Shown here one piece after another: positions 9,304 to 17,761 of a stretch of DNA of 64,000 bases (the first letter of the stretch is position 1; the number at the start of each line of letters is the position of its first letter). The position numbers were made by a program, and so were the translations under genes. Source of the DNA: Sphingopyxis macrogoltabida (GTDB lineage: Bacteria > Pseudomonadota > Alphaproteobacteria > Sphingomonadales > Sphingomonadaceae); the NCBI RefSeq assembly GCF_001314325.1, contig NZ_CP009429.1:4898501-4962500 (forward strand). Reading direction: 5' to 3'. The notes under the pieces are model-generated. The model did not search any database. It was not told the DNA's origin and saw only the letters and a list, made by a program, of their open reading frames with translations.

Positions 9304-11700
9304 TTACCCTCGCAGCACCGCCCCCAGTTTTGCCGCCGCCGCGACCACCTTGTCGGCAATCGCCTTCAGCTCCGCGTCGGCAAAGCTTTTTTCCACCGGC
9401 TGCAATTCGACCTCGACTGCGAGGCTGACCTGGCCTTCGGGCACGCCCTGACCGGCAAAGCGGTCGAACAGCCGCGCCTCGACGATGCTCGCCTTGTCGG
9501 CGGCGCGGATCGCGCGCACCAGATCGGCGGCGGCCAGCGTCGCGGGGGCGAGGAAGGCGAAGTCGCGGCGCACCGATTGCAGGGCGGGCGGTGTAAAGGC
9601 CGGCCGCGCCGGCCCGCTCGCGCGCTTCGCCGGGATCGCATCGAGGAAGATCTGCACCGCCATCACCGGCCCGTCGACGTCGAAACCGCGGGTCAGCGCC
9701 GGGTGGAGCGCGCCGAATTCGGCGAGCACCGCCTTGGGGCCGAGCCGCAGCGTCGCCGACTGGCCCGGATGCCAGATTTGCCCGGCGGCGACGGGCTCCA
9801 TCACCTGCAGCCGGTCGGCGGGGGCCCCGGCGGCCTCGAGCAGCGCCAGCGCCGCCGCCTTGGCGTCGAAGGCGTCGAAGGGTGCGGCCTTGCCCGTCTG
9901 CCAGCCGCGCGCGCTTCGGTCGCCCGCCATCAGGACGGCGAGCGTCGGACGTTCGGCGTCGGCAAGATAGCGGCGACCGATCTCGAACAGCCGGATGCTG
10001 TCGGCGCCGCGATGCTGGTTGCGCTGTGCCGCGGCGAGCAGGCCGGGGAGCAGCGACGGGCGCATGACCTTCAGATCCTCGCTGATCGGGTTGGCGAGCG
10101 TCCAGGTGCCGCCGCCGAAGGGCGCGGCGTCGCGTTCGCTGACGAACGACCAGGTGACCGCTTCGTGGAAGCCTGACGAGGCCGCGGCGCGGCGCAGGCG
10201 GCGTTCGAGCAGCTGGTCGGCGGTCGCGGTCGGTTTGGCGACCCCGTCGCTGCGCGGCAGCGGCGTCGAGGGGATCGCGTCGAAGCCGTGGATGCGCGTG
10301 ACTTCCTCGACCACGTCGGGGGCGCCGTCCATATCGCGGCGCCAGCTCGGCACCGCGACCTGCCAATGCGTGCCCTGTTCGATGATGCCGAAGCCAAGCG
10401 CGGTGAGAATGTCCCGCTGGCGCTCGGCATCGATGGCGATGCCGCCCAGCGTTTCAGCGCGGGCCGGATCATAATCGATATGGTGCGTCCCGACCGGCGG
10501 CGTGCCGGCGCGGGTGATCGCCGAAGGCGTGCCGCCGCAGATCGCGAGGACATGGCCGGTGACGATCGCCGTCGCATCGTCGAGGAAGGCGGGATCGACG
10601 CCGCGTTCGAAGCGGCTGCGCGCGTCGCTGGTCAGGCCGAGCGCCTGCCCGGTGAGCGCGATGCGCTCGGGGGTAAAATAAGCGATTTCGATCAGGACGT
10701 CGGTCGTCGTCTCGCTGCACCCGCTATGTTCGCCGCCCATGATGCCCGCGATGTCGTGGACGCCGCTGCCGTCGGCGATCACCGTCATCGTGCCGGTGAG
10801 CGTGTACTCCTTGCCGTTGAGCGCGGTGACCATCTCGCCATCCTTGGCGCGCCGTGCGACGAGCGCGCCATCGAGCTTGGCACGGTCATAGATATGGCTC
10901 GGGCGGCCGAGGTCGAACATCACATAGTTGCTGATGTCGACGAGCGCCGAGATCGAACGCTGCCCGACCGCTTCCAGCCGGCGGCGCATCCATTCGGGGG
11001 CCGTGCCGTTCGTGACGCCGCCGATCGTGCGGCCGTAGAAGGCGGGACAGCCCTCGGGATCGTCGGTCCGGATTTCGGTTGCAGGCGCGCCTTCGCCGGC
11101 GATCGTCGGGACGTCGAGCGGCTTCAATGTGCCGAGCCCGGCGGCGGCGAGGTCGCGCGCGATGCCGCGCACGCCCATGCAGTCCTGCCGGTTCGGGGTG
11201 ATCGAGATGTCGATCACCGGATCGCCCGCACCCGAATAGTCGGCGAAAGCGGTGCCGACCGGTGCGTCGGCGGGTAATTCGATGATGCCGTCATGATCGT
11301 CGCCGAGTTCGAGCTCGCGCGTCGAACACATCATGCCGTTCGATTCGACGCCGCGTACCGCCGCGACCTTCAGCTCCATGCCGTTCGCCGGCACGACCGC
11401 GCCGGGCAGTCCGAGCACGCCGACGAGGCCGGCGCGCGCGTTCGGGGCGCCGCAGACGACGGTGAGCGGGATACCCCCATTCACCTCTGGGCCGCTGTCG
11501 ACGGTCAGCACCTGCAGCTTGTCGGCCTGCGGGTGCTTCTCGGCGGTCAGCACCCTGGCGACACGGAAGCCCGCAAGCTTTTCGGCCGGATTTTCGACGC
11601 CTTCCACCTCGTGACCGATGCGGTTGAGGGTCGCGATGACGTCCTCGACGGCGAAATCGCCGTCGAGATGTTCGCGGAGCCAGTCGAGGGTGATCTTCAT
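9304..11700 (-). CDS. pheT: Phenylalanyl-tRNA synthetase beta subunit
   Basis: 798 residues, standard for bacterial PheT. It forms the (alpha-beta)2 synthetase that charges tRNA-Phe. The N-terminus [14 protein letters not shown] is the classic start. It is followed by the OB-fold tRNA-binding domain (about 40-150, with [16 protein letters not shown] [16 protein letters not shown]), B3/B4 editing and B5 domains, and a C-terminal anticodon-binding FDX-ACB domain ending near residue 798. An upstream in-frame start at 11763 would lie within pheS, so I take the ATG at 11700. That ATG overlaps the pheS TGA by four bases (11697-11700), implying coupled translation. It converges with the dipeptidase gene. 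Confidence 0.97.
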   Translation of the reverse strand: MKITLDWLREHLDGDFAVEDVIATLNRIGHEVEGVENPAEKLAGFRVARVLTAEKHPQADKLQVLTVDSGPEVNGGIPLTVVCGAPNARAGLVGVLGLPGAVVPANGMELKVAAVRGVESNGMMCSTRELELGDDHDGIIELPADAPVGTAFADYSGAGDPVIDISITPNRQDCMGVRGIARDLAAAGLGTLKPLDVPTIAGEGAPATEIRTDDPEGCPAFYGRTIGGVTNGTAPEWMRRRLEAVGQRSISALVDISNYVMFDLGRPSHIYDRAKLDGALVARRAKDGEMVTALNGKEYTLTGTMTVIADGSGVHDIAGIMGGEHSGCSETTTDVLIEIAYFTPERIALTGQALGLTSDARSRFERGVDPAFLDDATAIVTGHVLAICGGTPSAITRAGTPPVGTHHIDYDPARAETLGGIAIDAERQRDILTALGFGIIEQGTHWQVAVPSWRRDMDGAPDVVEEVTRIHGFDAIPSTPLPRSDGVAKPTATADQLLERRLRRAAASSGFHEAVTWSFVSERDAAPFGGGTWTLANPISEDLKVMRPSLLPGLLAAAQRNQHRGADSIRLFEIGRRYLADAERPTLAVLMAGDRSARGWQTGKAAPFDAFDAKAAALALLEAAGAPADRLQVMEPVAAGQIWHPGQSATLRLGPKAVLAEFGALHPALTRGFDVDGPVMAVQIFLDAIPAKRASGPARPAFTPPALQSVRRDFAFLAPATLAAADLVRAIRAADKASIVEARLFDRFAGQGVPEGQVSLAVEVELQPVEKSFADAELKAIADKVVAAAAKLGAVLRG

Positions 11701-12797
11701 GCCGAAATCCCCCCGCTCAGCGTCGGCACGCTCAGCGCGCCGAACCCGTAATGCGACAGCCACCTAAGGTCGCCGTCGAAGAAGGCGCGGAGGTCGTCCA
11801 TGCCATATTTGAGCATCGCCAGCCGGTCGATGCCGGCGCCGAAAGCAAAGCCCTGCCATTCGTCGGGATCGAGCCCGCAATTGGCGATGACGCGGCGATT
11901 GACCATGCCGCTGCCGAGCAGTTCCATCCACGCATGGCCTTCGTCGTCGCCGTTGCCGCCGACGATGCGGCGGCCCTTTTCCTGTTTATAGCCGACGTCG
12001 ACCTCCGCCGAGGGTTCGGTGAAGGGGAAGTAGGAGGGGCGCAGGCGCAGCACGATGTCGTCGCGCTCGAAATATGCCTTGAGGAAGGTTTCGAGCGTCC
12101 ATTTGAGGTGGCCCATATGGATGCCGCGATCGATCACCAGCCCTTCGACCTGATGGAACATCGGCGTGTGCGTCGCGTCGCTGTCGCTGCGATAGACGCG
12201 GCCCGGCGCGATGATGCGGATCGGCGGCTCCTGCGCCATCATCGTGCGGATCTGCACCGGCGAGGTGTGGGTGCGCAGCAGCATCGCGCGGCCCTCGGCA
12301 TCGTTCATCTGCGCCGGGAAATAGAAAGTGTCGTGCATCGCGCGCGCCGGATGCGTTTCGGGGATGTTGAGCGCGGTGAAGTTGCGCCAGTCGTCCTCGA
12401 TTTCGGGGCCGGTCGCGACCGCGAAGCCCATGTCGGCGAAGATTTCGGCGAGCTCGTCCATCACCTGGCTCACCGGATGGACGCTGCCGAGCGGCTTCGC
12501 GTCGGCGGGCAGCGTCATGTCGAGCCGCTCGGCGGCGAGCTTCGTTTCGAGCGCCGCGCCCTCGAGCGCCGCCTTGCGCGTCGTCAGCGCGGCGGTCACC
12601 GCCTCGCGCAGGCCGTGGATTGCGGGACCCTGCGCCTGACGTTCCTCGGGGCTCATGCCGCCGAGCGTCTTCAAGAGCGCGGTGATGCTGCCGGCTTTTC
12701 CGAGCGCGCCGACGCGCAGCGCCTCGATCGCGTCGAGGTCGGCGGCGGCCGCTATGTCGGCCACGAGCCGCGCCTGCATCGCCTGAAGTTCGCTCAT
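11697..12797 (-). CDS. pheS: Phenylalanyl-tRNA synthetase alpha subunit
   Basis: 366 residues. This is the catalytic subunit that activates phenylalanine. It has the N-terminal coiled-coil tRNA-binding arm (about 1-85) and the class II catalytic core, with [14 protein letters not shown] (motif 2 region), [20 protein letters not shown] and the motif 3 region [17 protein letters not shown] near residue 330. First gene of the pheS-pheT pair. The bacterial context is usually rplT-pheS-pheT. Here a plus-strand gene and an AraC regulator separate it from rplT. Confidence 0.97.
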   Translation of the reverse strand: MSELQAMQARLVADIAAAADLDAIEALRVGALGKAGSITALLKTLGGMSPEERQAQGPAIHGLREAVTAALTTRKAALEGAALETKLAAERLDMTLPADAKPLGSVHPVSQVMDELAEIFADMGFAVATGPEIEDDWRNFTALNIPETHPARAMHDTFYFPAQMNDAEGRAMLLRTHTSPVQIRTMMAQEPPIRIIAPGRVYRSDSDATHTPMFHQVEGLVIDRGIHMGHLKWTLETFLKAYFERDDIVLRLRPSYFPFTEPSAEVDVGYKQEKGRRIVGGNGDDEGHAWMELLGSGMVNRRVIANCGLDPDEWQGFAFGAGIDRLAMLKYGMDDLRAFFDGDLRWLSHYGFGALSVPTLSGGISA

Positions 12798-12940
12798 CGT
12801 CGTTCGTCCTGCTCCGGCGCGCCTGTGGCTGCCGGCCTGTCTGTTTCGTTATTGCCGGATACGGCGGCTGCCCGCGCGCGCCCGCCCGCCGCTTGCACCG
12901 AAGACGCGGCGCCGGTCAAGCCTCCAAGCTGGCCTGAGGG

Positions 12941-13852
12941 CTAGTCCGCCGGCTTGTGCAGCCCCTGCACGGCCGCTCCCGCCGCCGCGGCGCGCGCGAA
13001 AGCAGCGGCACCGAGGATCGGTTTGGGGCGTGCCGCATAGGCCCGCGGGCTCATCCCCATGAAACGGCGGAAGTCGCGGGTGAATTGCGCCTGGTCATAA
13101 TATTGGTGGTCGAGGGTATCGATCCACGCCATCGACGGATCGAGCATGAAGCGCCCCAGCGACCGCAGGAAACGCTGGCGTCGCAACAGCAATTTGGGCG
13201 GAAAGCCGAAAGCGCGATGGCTGAGGCGCTCGACCGTCCGTTCGGAGAGCGCGAGCTTCGCCGCGAGATCGGCGACGCTGGCGAGGTCGTCGTCGACGAG
13301 CGCGCGATGCGCCGCGACGATCGCGGGGTCGTCGCGCGGCGTTCCCGCGAGCAGGCCGACAAGATGGCCGTCGATCAGCGCGGCGGCGGCATCGACGTCA
13401 TTGATGCGCGGCAGCGCGTCGGTCAGCGGCGCGAAGGCGGCGAAGGCCGGGTGCGCTGCGCCGTCGCAAAACCGGTCGGCAAGTTCGGCGGCCGGGAGCG
13501 CGAAATATTTCGCCCAGCCGGCGGGCAGGATACCGATTCCCCACGCGCGCATGTTGCCCGCCGCGAAATAGCTCGCCTTGCTCGTCGGGCCGGTCGCGAC
13601 GAAGGGCGGGGCGGGCACCGCCGGGGCGCCACCGACCCCGGCGAGCGGCGCCTCGCCATCGATGAAGCGCATGTTCGCCCATTCGGGATGCAGATAATCC
13701 TCGACCCGCGTTCCGGCGGGAAGGGTGATCTCGGTCAGATAGATGGTGCTGACATAGGGCTTCAGCGCTTCGGATAGCGGGAAGAAACGCGTCACGATCC
13801 GCGCGCCGGCGTCCTCTCCCGGATTGTGGATCGCGTCCTTCATGACGTCCAT
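12941..13852 (-). CDS. AraC-family transcriptional regulator
   Basis: 303 residues. The C-terminal third (about 195-290) is an AraC/XylS double helix-turn-helix. The first helix pair is around LAAKLALSERTVERLSHRAFG. The second region is around DHQYYDQAQFTRDFRRFMGMSPRAYAARP, a good match to the family end motif (F-x-R-x-F-[RK]-x-x-x-G-x-[ST]-P-x-x-[YF]-R). The N-terminal 190 residues should be an effector-binding or dimerisation domain of unknown ligand. The chosen ATG is at 13852; an alternative ATG lies three codons on. There is no obvious target operon beside it, so the regulon is unknown. Confidence 0.85.
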   Translation of the reverse strand: MDVMKDAIHNPGEDAGARIVTRFFPLSEALKPYVSTIYLTEITLPAGTRVEDYLHPEWANMRFIDGEAPLAGVGGAPAVPAPPFVATGPTSKASYFAAGNMRAWGIGILPAGWAKYFALPAAELADRFCDGAAHPAFAAFAPLTDALPRINDVDAAAALIDGHLVGLLAGTPRDDPAIVAAHRALVDDDLASVADLAAKLALSERTVERLSHRAFGFPPKLLLRRQRFLRSLGRFMLDPSMAWIDTLDHQYYDQAQFTRDFRRFMGMSPRAYAARPKPILGAAAFARAAAAGAAVQGLHKPAD

Positions 13853-14211
13853 GCTTGCGGCGCCTCACGCAAAAAAACAATAACCTAAGGCACCTTCGTG
13901 TCGGGTTCTTACAATTCTTGTCATGATTGCGACGGCATATGTCACCCCATCGGCGCGCTGCCCCGTGTAGAGCGTCAGGGAAACTTCCGCCGGCCGCAAG
14001 CTTTCTGCGACCCACGGCAACCGGTTCGGAGGGAGGGGGGCGATGTTCGCATCGTCGGAACGGCGCGAGGGCCTTGCCTTCGCGCCGTTCCTGTTTTTCA
14101 CTGCCGCCGGCATTCGGCTCGCCGCGTCCGTTGCACGGGCCGGCAGCATGCTATTTGGTGCGGCCCCGTCCGATGCGGCACGGGTGGCTTGCTGTTTGAC
14201 AGGAGCCTCTC
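13853..14211. other. 359-base intergenic region with a strong plus-strand terminator; candidate small RNA
   Basis: I see no convincing gene here. The region holds the 5' flank of the AraC gene, a GC-rich stretch with small hairpins (GGAAACTTCC near 13979) and a strong intrinsic terminator at 14057-14098. No plus-strand coding gene lies upstream to need that terminator. A short non-coding transcript starting between about 13870 and 13950 would explain it. The stretch resembles no riboswitch or RNA family I recognise. Confidence 0.4.
14057..14098 (+). terminator. Strong intrinsic terminator with no coding gene upstream
   Basis: The 12-base perfect stem GGAACGGCGCGA/TCGCGCCGTTCC (14057-14068 with 14080-14091) is followed by TGTTTTT. 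The next plus-strand gene begins 113 bases further on at 14212, and the DNA upstream has no plus-strand coding gene back to 9229. Confidence 0.75.
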
Positions 14212-14754
14212 ATGTCCAAGCTTTCCGGCTTGCCCGCCGCGCTGTTCCTTGGCTGTGCAGCCGTGACTGCCGTCCCTGCCGTGCAGGCGCAGGGACCGGC
14301 TGCTTCGTGGACCGCCGGTACCAAAGTTTACGACCAGAATGGCGAAGAGGTTGGCCGGATTGTCAAAGTGGTCGGCGACAGGATCGCGGTCGGGATCGGC
14401 GCCAGCGGCCTCGTGGTCCCGAAGGACGCTTTTGTGACGACCCCGAAAGGTCCGGCGCTGAAGGCGTCAAAAGACAAAATTGTCGCGGTGCTGAAGCAGG
14501 CCGAGGCCGATGCGGCGGCGGTCGACGGGGCGTTGAAGCCAGGGGCGGAGGTTCGCAGCGCCGATGGCGCCGCCGTGCTTGCTACGGTCAAGTCGATAGC
14601 GCCGCAGGGGGCGGTGCTGGCCACCAAGGACGGCAATATCACGATGCCGCGCGCCGCATTTTTCCTGTCGAAAAAAGGCTTGGCGGTGAAGGTGAACGAG
14701 AAGCAGTTCGTCGACGGGGTCAGGGCGGCACGCGCAGGGAAGCAGGGCGGATGA
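14212..14754 (+). CDS. Secreted protein with two tandem PRC-like repeats, function unknown
   Basis: 180 residues. There is a Sec signal peptide (about 1-26, ending AVQAQG). The mature part consists of two similar halves of about 70 residues. The first begins GTKVYDQNGEEVGRIVKV near residue 36 and contains VVPKDAFVTTPKGPALKASK. The second begins GAEVRSADGAAVLATVKS near residue 106 and contains MPRAAFFLSKKGLAVKVN. The pattern of G-x-x-V-x-x-x-x-G-x-x-[VI], then a beta segment, then [PM]xxAF, is reminiscent of PRC-barrel folds. The Shine-Dalgarno AGGAG is well placed. Expected location is the periplasm. A bidirectional terminator follows at 14785. No function can be assigned. Confidence 0.75.
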   Translation: MSKLSGLPAALFLGCAAVTAVPAVQAQGPAASWTAGTKVYDQNGEEVGRIVKVVGDRIAVGIGASGLVVPKDAFVTTPKGPALKASKDKIVAVLKQAEADAAAVDGALKPGAEVRSADGAAVLATVKSIAPQGAVLATKDGNITMPRAAFFLSKKGLAVKVNEKQFVDGVRAARAGKQGG

Positions 14755-14784
14755 GACGCCTCGCGCGGGGGGCCGTCAACGAAA

Positions 14785-14818
14785 AAGGGCGGCCCCGCAG
14801 GACCGCCCTTGTTTCTTT
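14785..14818. terminator. Bidirectional intrinsic terminator between convergent genes
   Basis: The stem AAGGGCGG/CCGCCCTT (14785-14792 with 14803-14810) is flanked by an A-run on the left and GTTTCTTT on the right. It can therefore work for the plus-strand repeat protein and, on the minus strand, for the rpmI-rplT transcript. Confidence 0.8.
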
Positions 14819-14835
14819 GCTTCGGCTGGAAAGCG

Positions 14836-15201
14836 TCAGGCTGCCTTGGGCAGCGCCGCCTTCGCCTGCGCGATGATCGCGGTGAACACGCCGCCTTCGT
14901 TCATCGCAAGGTCGGCCATGACCTTCCGGTCGAGTTCGATCCCGGCCAGCTTCACGCCGTGCATGAACTGCGAATAGGTCAGGCCTTCGGCGCGGACCGC
15001 GGCGTTGATGCGCTGGATCCAGAGCGCGCGGAAGCTCCGCTTCTTTACCTTGCGGTCGCGGTAAGCATATTGGCCGGCCTTTTCGACCGCCTGCTTGGCG
15101 ACGCGGATGGTGTTCTTGCGACGGCCATAATAGCCCTTCGCCTGGTCCAGGATCCGCTTGTGCTTGGCGTGCGTGGTGACGCCGCGTTTGATGCGTGACA
15201 T
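14836..15201 (-). CDS. rplT: 50S ribosomal protein L20
   Basis: 121 residues, full length. The sequence is immediately recognisable ([42 protein letters not shown]-like [17 protein letters not shown]). L20 is an early-binding 23S rRNA protein needed for 50S assembly and, in many bacteria, an autogenous repressor of the rpmI-rplT messenger. The gene lies 13 bases downstream of rpmI in one operon and ends at a bidirectional terminator. Confidence 0.98.
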   Translation of the reverse strand: MSRIKRGVTTHAKHKRILDQAKGYYGRRKNTIRVAKQAVEKAGQYAYRDRKVKKRSFRALWIQRINAAVRAEGLTYSQFMHGVKLAGIELDRKVMADLAMNEGGVFTAIIAQAKAALPKAA

Positions 15202-15214
15202 GGTCTAGCGCTCC

Positions 15215-15418
15215 TTACTTCAGGCCGTAGGGCGCCCAGAGGCGCACATGGGCCGCGTCCGAATCGCTGAGCACGCTGGTGCCGCGGTTGGTGCGGATAT
15301 ATTTCGAGTTATGCGAAATCAGGCGGTGGCGCTTGCCGGCGACGCCGTGCTTCACCTTGCCCGAGGCGGTGAATTTGAAGCGTTTCTTCACACCGCTCTT
15401 GGTCTTCATCTTGGGCAT
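15215..15418 (-). CDS. rpmI: 50S ribosomal protein L35
   Basis: 67 residues, standard size, with the family start [14 protein letters not shown] and [13 protein letters not shown]. The start is set by a strong Shine-Dalgarno (AAAAGGAGACCAAA before ATG, 15419-15432 on the minus strand). A longer in-frame extension lacks any ribosome binding site and is rejected. It is first in the rpmI-rplT operon. infC, often upstream, is not here. The upstream gap to 15535 contains a CTGGCTGAAAGGGCTGCCAG hairpin that could be part of a leader. Confidence 0.97.
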   Translation of the reverse strand: MPKMKTKSGVKKRFKFTASGKVKHGVAGKRHRLISHNSKYIRTNRGTSVLSDSDAAHVRLWAPYGLK

Positions 15419-15534
15419 TTTGGTCTCCTTTTGAAGTCCGTTTGCGTATCGGCCTGGCAGCCCTTTCAGCCAGCCGGTACAATCGGAAGCGGCGCGCCTA
15501 GACGGATTCGCCCGGAATTGCAAGCGCGGGAGGC

Positions 15535-15885
15535 TTAAAAGCTCGCCCCGTCGACCTTCTGGATAGTCAGCGCGTCGAGATCGGCGGCGGGGACGCAGCG
15601 CAGGTTGACCGCCGCCATCTTCGCGCCGTCGGGGCCGGTGCCGACCGAAAAGCTCTGGCAGCCGCAGGCCGTGCAGAATTGATGGTCGATATTATGCTTG
15701 TTGAACGTGTACGACGCGAGGCTGTCGGCGCCGCTGTCGAGCCGGAAGCGGTCGATCGGAACGAAGGTCAAAAGGAAACCCTTGCGGCGGCAGTGCGAGC
15801 AGTTGCAACTCATCGCCTCGCCCGGAATGTCGCCCTCGACCGTGTAGCTCACCGCGCCGCAGTGACAGCTTCCCTCATATGCCAT
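15535..15885 (-). CDS. GFA-family (glutathione-dependent formaldehyde-activating enzyme-like) zinc protein
   Basis: 116 residues. The Cys pattern fits the GFA/CENP-V fold: CHCGAV at 7-12, CNCSHC at 27-32 and CTACGC at 71-76, giving two zinc sites. The family name comes from Gfa, reported to speed S-hydroxymethylglutathione formation, but most members are uncharacterised. The start at 15885 gives [12 protein letters not shown] long in-frame extension upstream lies inside hisN and is rejected. It follows hisN by 20 bases on the same strand and may share its transcript. Confidence 0.88.
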   Translation of the reverse strand: MAYEGSCHCGAVSYTVEGDIPGEAMSCNCSHCRRKGFLLTFVPIDRFRLDSGADSLASYTFNKHNIDHQFCTACGCQSFSVGTGPDGAKMAAVNLRCVPAADLDALTIQKVDGASF

Positions 15886-15905
15886 GGCGTCATCCTTCCT
15901 TGCGA

Positions 15906-16688
15906 TCAGTGGTTGCAGGCGAGTCCTTCGATAACGTCCTCGAGCCGCGCGGGATCCCCGAGCGCGATGACATGGCCCGCGCTGTCGGCATTCAGCGGAT
16001 CGCCGTTCCAGTCGCACATCGTTCCGCCCGCCCCCTCGACGACCGGCACCAGCGCGGCGAAATCGTGGAGCTTCAGCCCCGCCTCGACGACCATGTCGAT
16101 ATGGCCGCTGGCGAGCAGCCCGTAATTGTAGCAGTCGCCGCCGAAGACCATGCGCTTGTGCGAGGTCTTCGCGGCGAGCGCCATGAAATGCTCGCCGTCG
16201 TGATCGCTGAAATATTGCGGCCCGGTGGTCGCGAGCACCGCCTCGCCGAGCGTGCGGCAGCTCCGCGTGCGGACCGGCCGGCCGTTGAACAAAGTCGGCT
16301 GCCCGACGGCGCCGACCCAGCGTTCGCCGGCGATCGGCTGGTCGATGATGCCGAGCACCGGCCAGCCGTCCTGCAGCAGCGCGATCAGCGTGCCGAAGAT
16401 CGGGCGCCCGGCCATGAAGCTGACGGTGCCGTCGATCGGGTCGAGCACCCATTGGCGGCTCGCCTCGGTGCGCTCGGCGCCATATTCCTCGCCGATGATG
16501 CCGTCGCGCGGCGCTTCGGCGTCGAGCAGGCGGCGCATCGCGGCTTCGGCGGCACGGTCGGCCTCGGTCACCGGCGAGGCATCGGCCTTAGCTTCGTGGG
16601 CCCAGGCCGAGCGGAACAGCGGACGGATCGCGGCGCCCGCCGCATCGGCGAGGCGATGGGCGAGGGCGATGTCGGATTCGAGCGTCAT
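15906..16688 (-). CDS. hisN: Inositol-monophosphatase-family phosphatase, probably histidinol-phosphate phosphatase
   Basis: 260 residues. Family metal-site motifs are present: IIGEEYG near residue 65, WVLDPIDGTVSFMAGRP near residue 80 and the C-terminal GHIDMVVEAGLKLHDFAALVPVVEGAGG near residue 205. In alphaproteobacteria this subfamily usually supplies histidinol-phosphate phosphatase for histidine biosynthesis. Inositol or other monoester phosphatase activity cannot be excluded from sequence alone. The start is taken at 16688 (MTLESDIALA), four bases after the prs stop at 16693. An alternative ATG 20 codons upstream lies inside prs. Likely cotranscribed with prs, which makes the PRPP that histidine synthesis consumes. 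Confidence 0.85.
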   Translation of the reverse strand: MTLESDIALAHRLADAAGAAIRPLFRSAWAHEAKADASPVTEADRAAEAAMRRLLDAEAPRDGIIGEEYGAERTEASRQWVLDPIDGTVSFMAGRPIFGTLIALLQDGWPVLGIIDQPIAGERWVGAVGQPTLFNGRPVRTRSCRTLGEAVLATTGPQYFSDHDGEHFMALAAKTSHKRMVFGGDCYNYGLLASGHIDMVVEAGLKLHDFAALVPVVEGAGGTMCDWNGDPLNADSAGHVIALGDPARLEDVIEGLACNH

Positions 16689-16692
16689 GCGA

Positions 16693-17628
16693 TCAGTCGA
16701 ACAGCGATGAAACGCTCGATTCGTCGGCGATGCGCTTGATCGCCTCACCGAGCAGCGGCGCGACGGTCAGCGCGCGGACCTTGTTGCTGTCGTTGACCGC
16801 GTCGGTCGGCTGGATCGAATCGGTGATCACCAGTTCGGTCAGCTCGCTGGCATCGACGCGCGCCACCGCGCCGCCCGACAGGACGCCGTGGGTACAATAA
16901 GCGACGACGCCCTCGGCGCCTGCGGTCTTCAATGCCGCGGCGGCGTTGCACAGCGTGCCCGCCGAATCGACGATATCGTCGATCAGGATGCAGAAGCGGC
17001 CCGACACGTCGCCGATGATGTTCATCACCTCGGATTCGCCGGCGCGTTCGCGGCGCTTGTCGACGATCGCGAGCGGGGCGTTGTCGAGGCGCTTGGCCAG
17101 CGCGCGGGCGCGCACCACGCCGCCGACGTCGGGCGACACGACCATCAGATTCTTGTCGCCGAAGCGCGCCTGAATGTCGGCGCTCATCACCGGCGCCGCG
17201 TAGAGATTGTCGGTCGGGATATCGAAGAAGCCCTGAATCTGCCCGGCGTGGAGATCGATCGCGAGGACGCGGTCGGCGCCCGAGGTGGTGATCAGATTGG
17301 CGACGAGCTTGGCCGAGATCGGGGTGCGCGGGCCGGGTTTGCGGTCCTGACGGGCGTAACCGAAATAGGGGATGACCGCGGTGATGCGCTTCGCCGAGGC
17401 GCGGCGCAGCGCGTCGGTGAGGATCAAGAGCTCCATCAGATTGTCGTTCGCGGGGAAGTTCGTCGGCTGGACGATGAAGACGTCCTGACCGCGGACATTT
17501 TCGTGAATTTCGACGAAGACTTCCTCGTCGGCGAAGCGGCGCACGCTGGTGTCGGTGAGCGGCAGTTCGAGATAGTCCGCGATCGCGCGGGCCAGCGGCA
17601 GGTTGCTGTTGCCGGAGATGAGTTTCAT
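16693..17628 (-). CDS. prs: Ribose-phosphate pyrophosphokinase (PRPP synthase)
   Basis: 311 residues, the class I Prs length. It makes PRPP from ribose 5-phosphate and ATP for purines, pyrimidines, NAD, His and Trp. Motifs: [13 protein letters not shown] start, [18 protein letters not shown] near residue 45, [17 protein letters not shown] near residue 128, and the PRPP-binding loop [18 protein letters not shown] near residue 215. A 25-codon upstream extension has no ribosome binding site; the start at 17628 matches the family start. Divergent from nadE over 133 bases. Confidence 0.97.
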   Translation of the reverse strand: MKLISGNSNLPLARAIADYLELPLTDTSVRRFADEEVFVEIHENVRGQDVFIVQPTNFPANDNLMELLILTDALRRASAKRITAVIPYFGYARQDRKPGPRTPISAKLVANLITTSGADRVLAIDLHAGQIQGFFDIPTDNLYAAPVMSADIQARFGDKNLMVVSPDVGGVVRARALAKRLDNAPLAIVDKRRERAGESEVMNIIGDVSGRFCILIDDIVDSAGTLCNAAAALKTAGAEGVVAYCTHGVLSGGAVARVDASELTELVITDSIQPTDAVNDSNKVRALTVAPLLGEAIKRIADESSVSSLFD

Positions 17629-17761
17629 GGGGTGCGAAGCCCTTTCGCGCGGGGTGGGATTGCGGGCCCCCTTAGCCAGCGGGGGCGGATAGGGGAAGGC
17701 CAATCTTCAGCCTGATTGTCCGCTGGTCACGCCGGTCGTTGCAATCGCCGCCCACGCGCGT

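Noticed and set aside
11293..12944. Plus-strand frames opposite pheS and pheT
   Set aside because: Antisense shadows of two fully conserved synthetase genes.
13898..14876. Several plus-strand frames of 90-277 codons around the orphan terminator
   Set aside because: Their translations are Arg/Cys-rich with no pattern, they are out of frame with the clear gene at 14212, and they run through the terminator hairpin.
15886..16452. Long extension of the GFA protein gene
   Set aside because: The open frame continues antisense-free through hisN out of frame; the GFA family start and cysteines begin at 15885.
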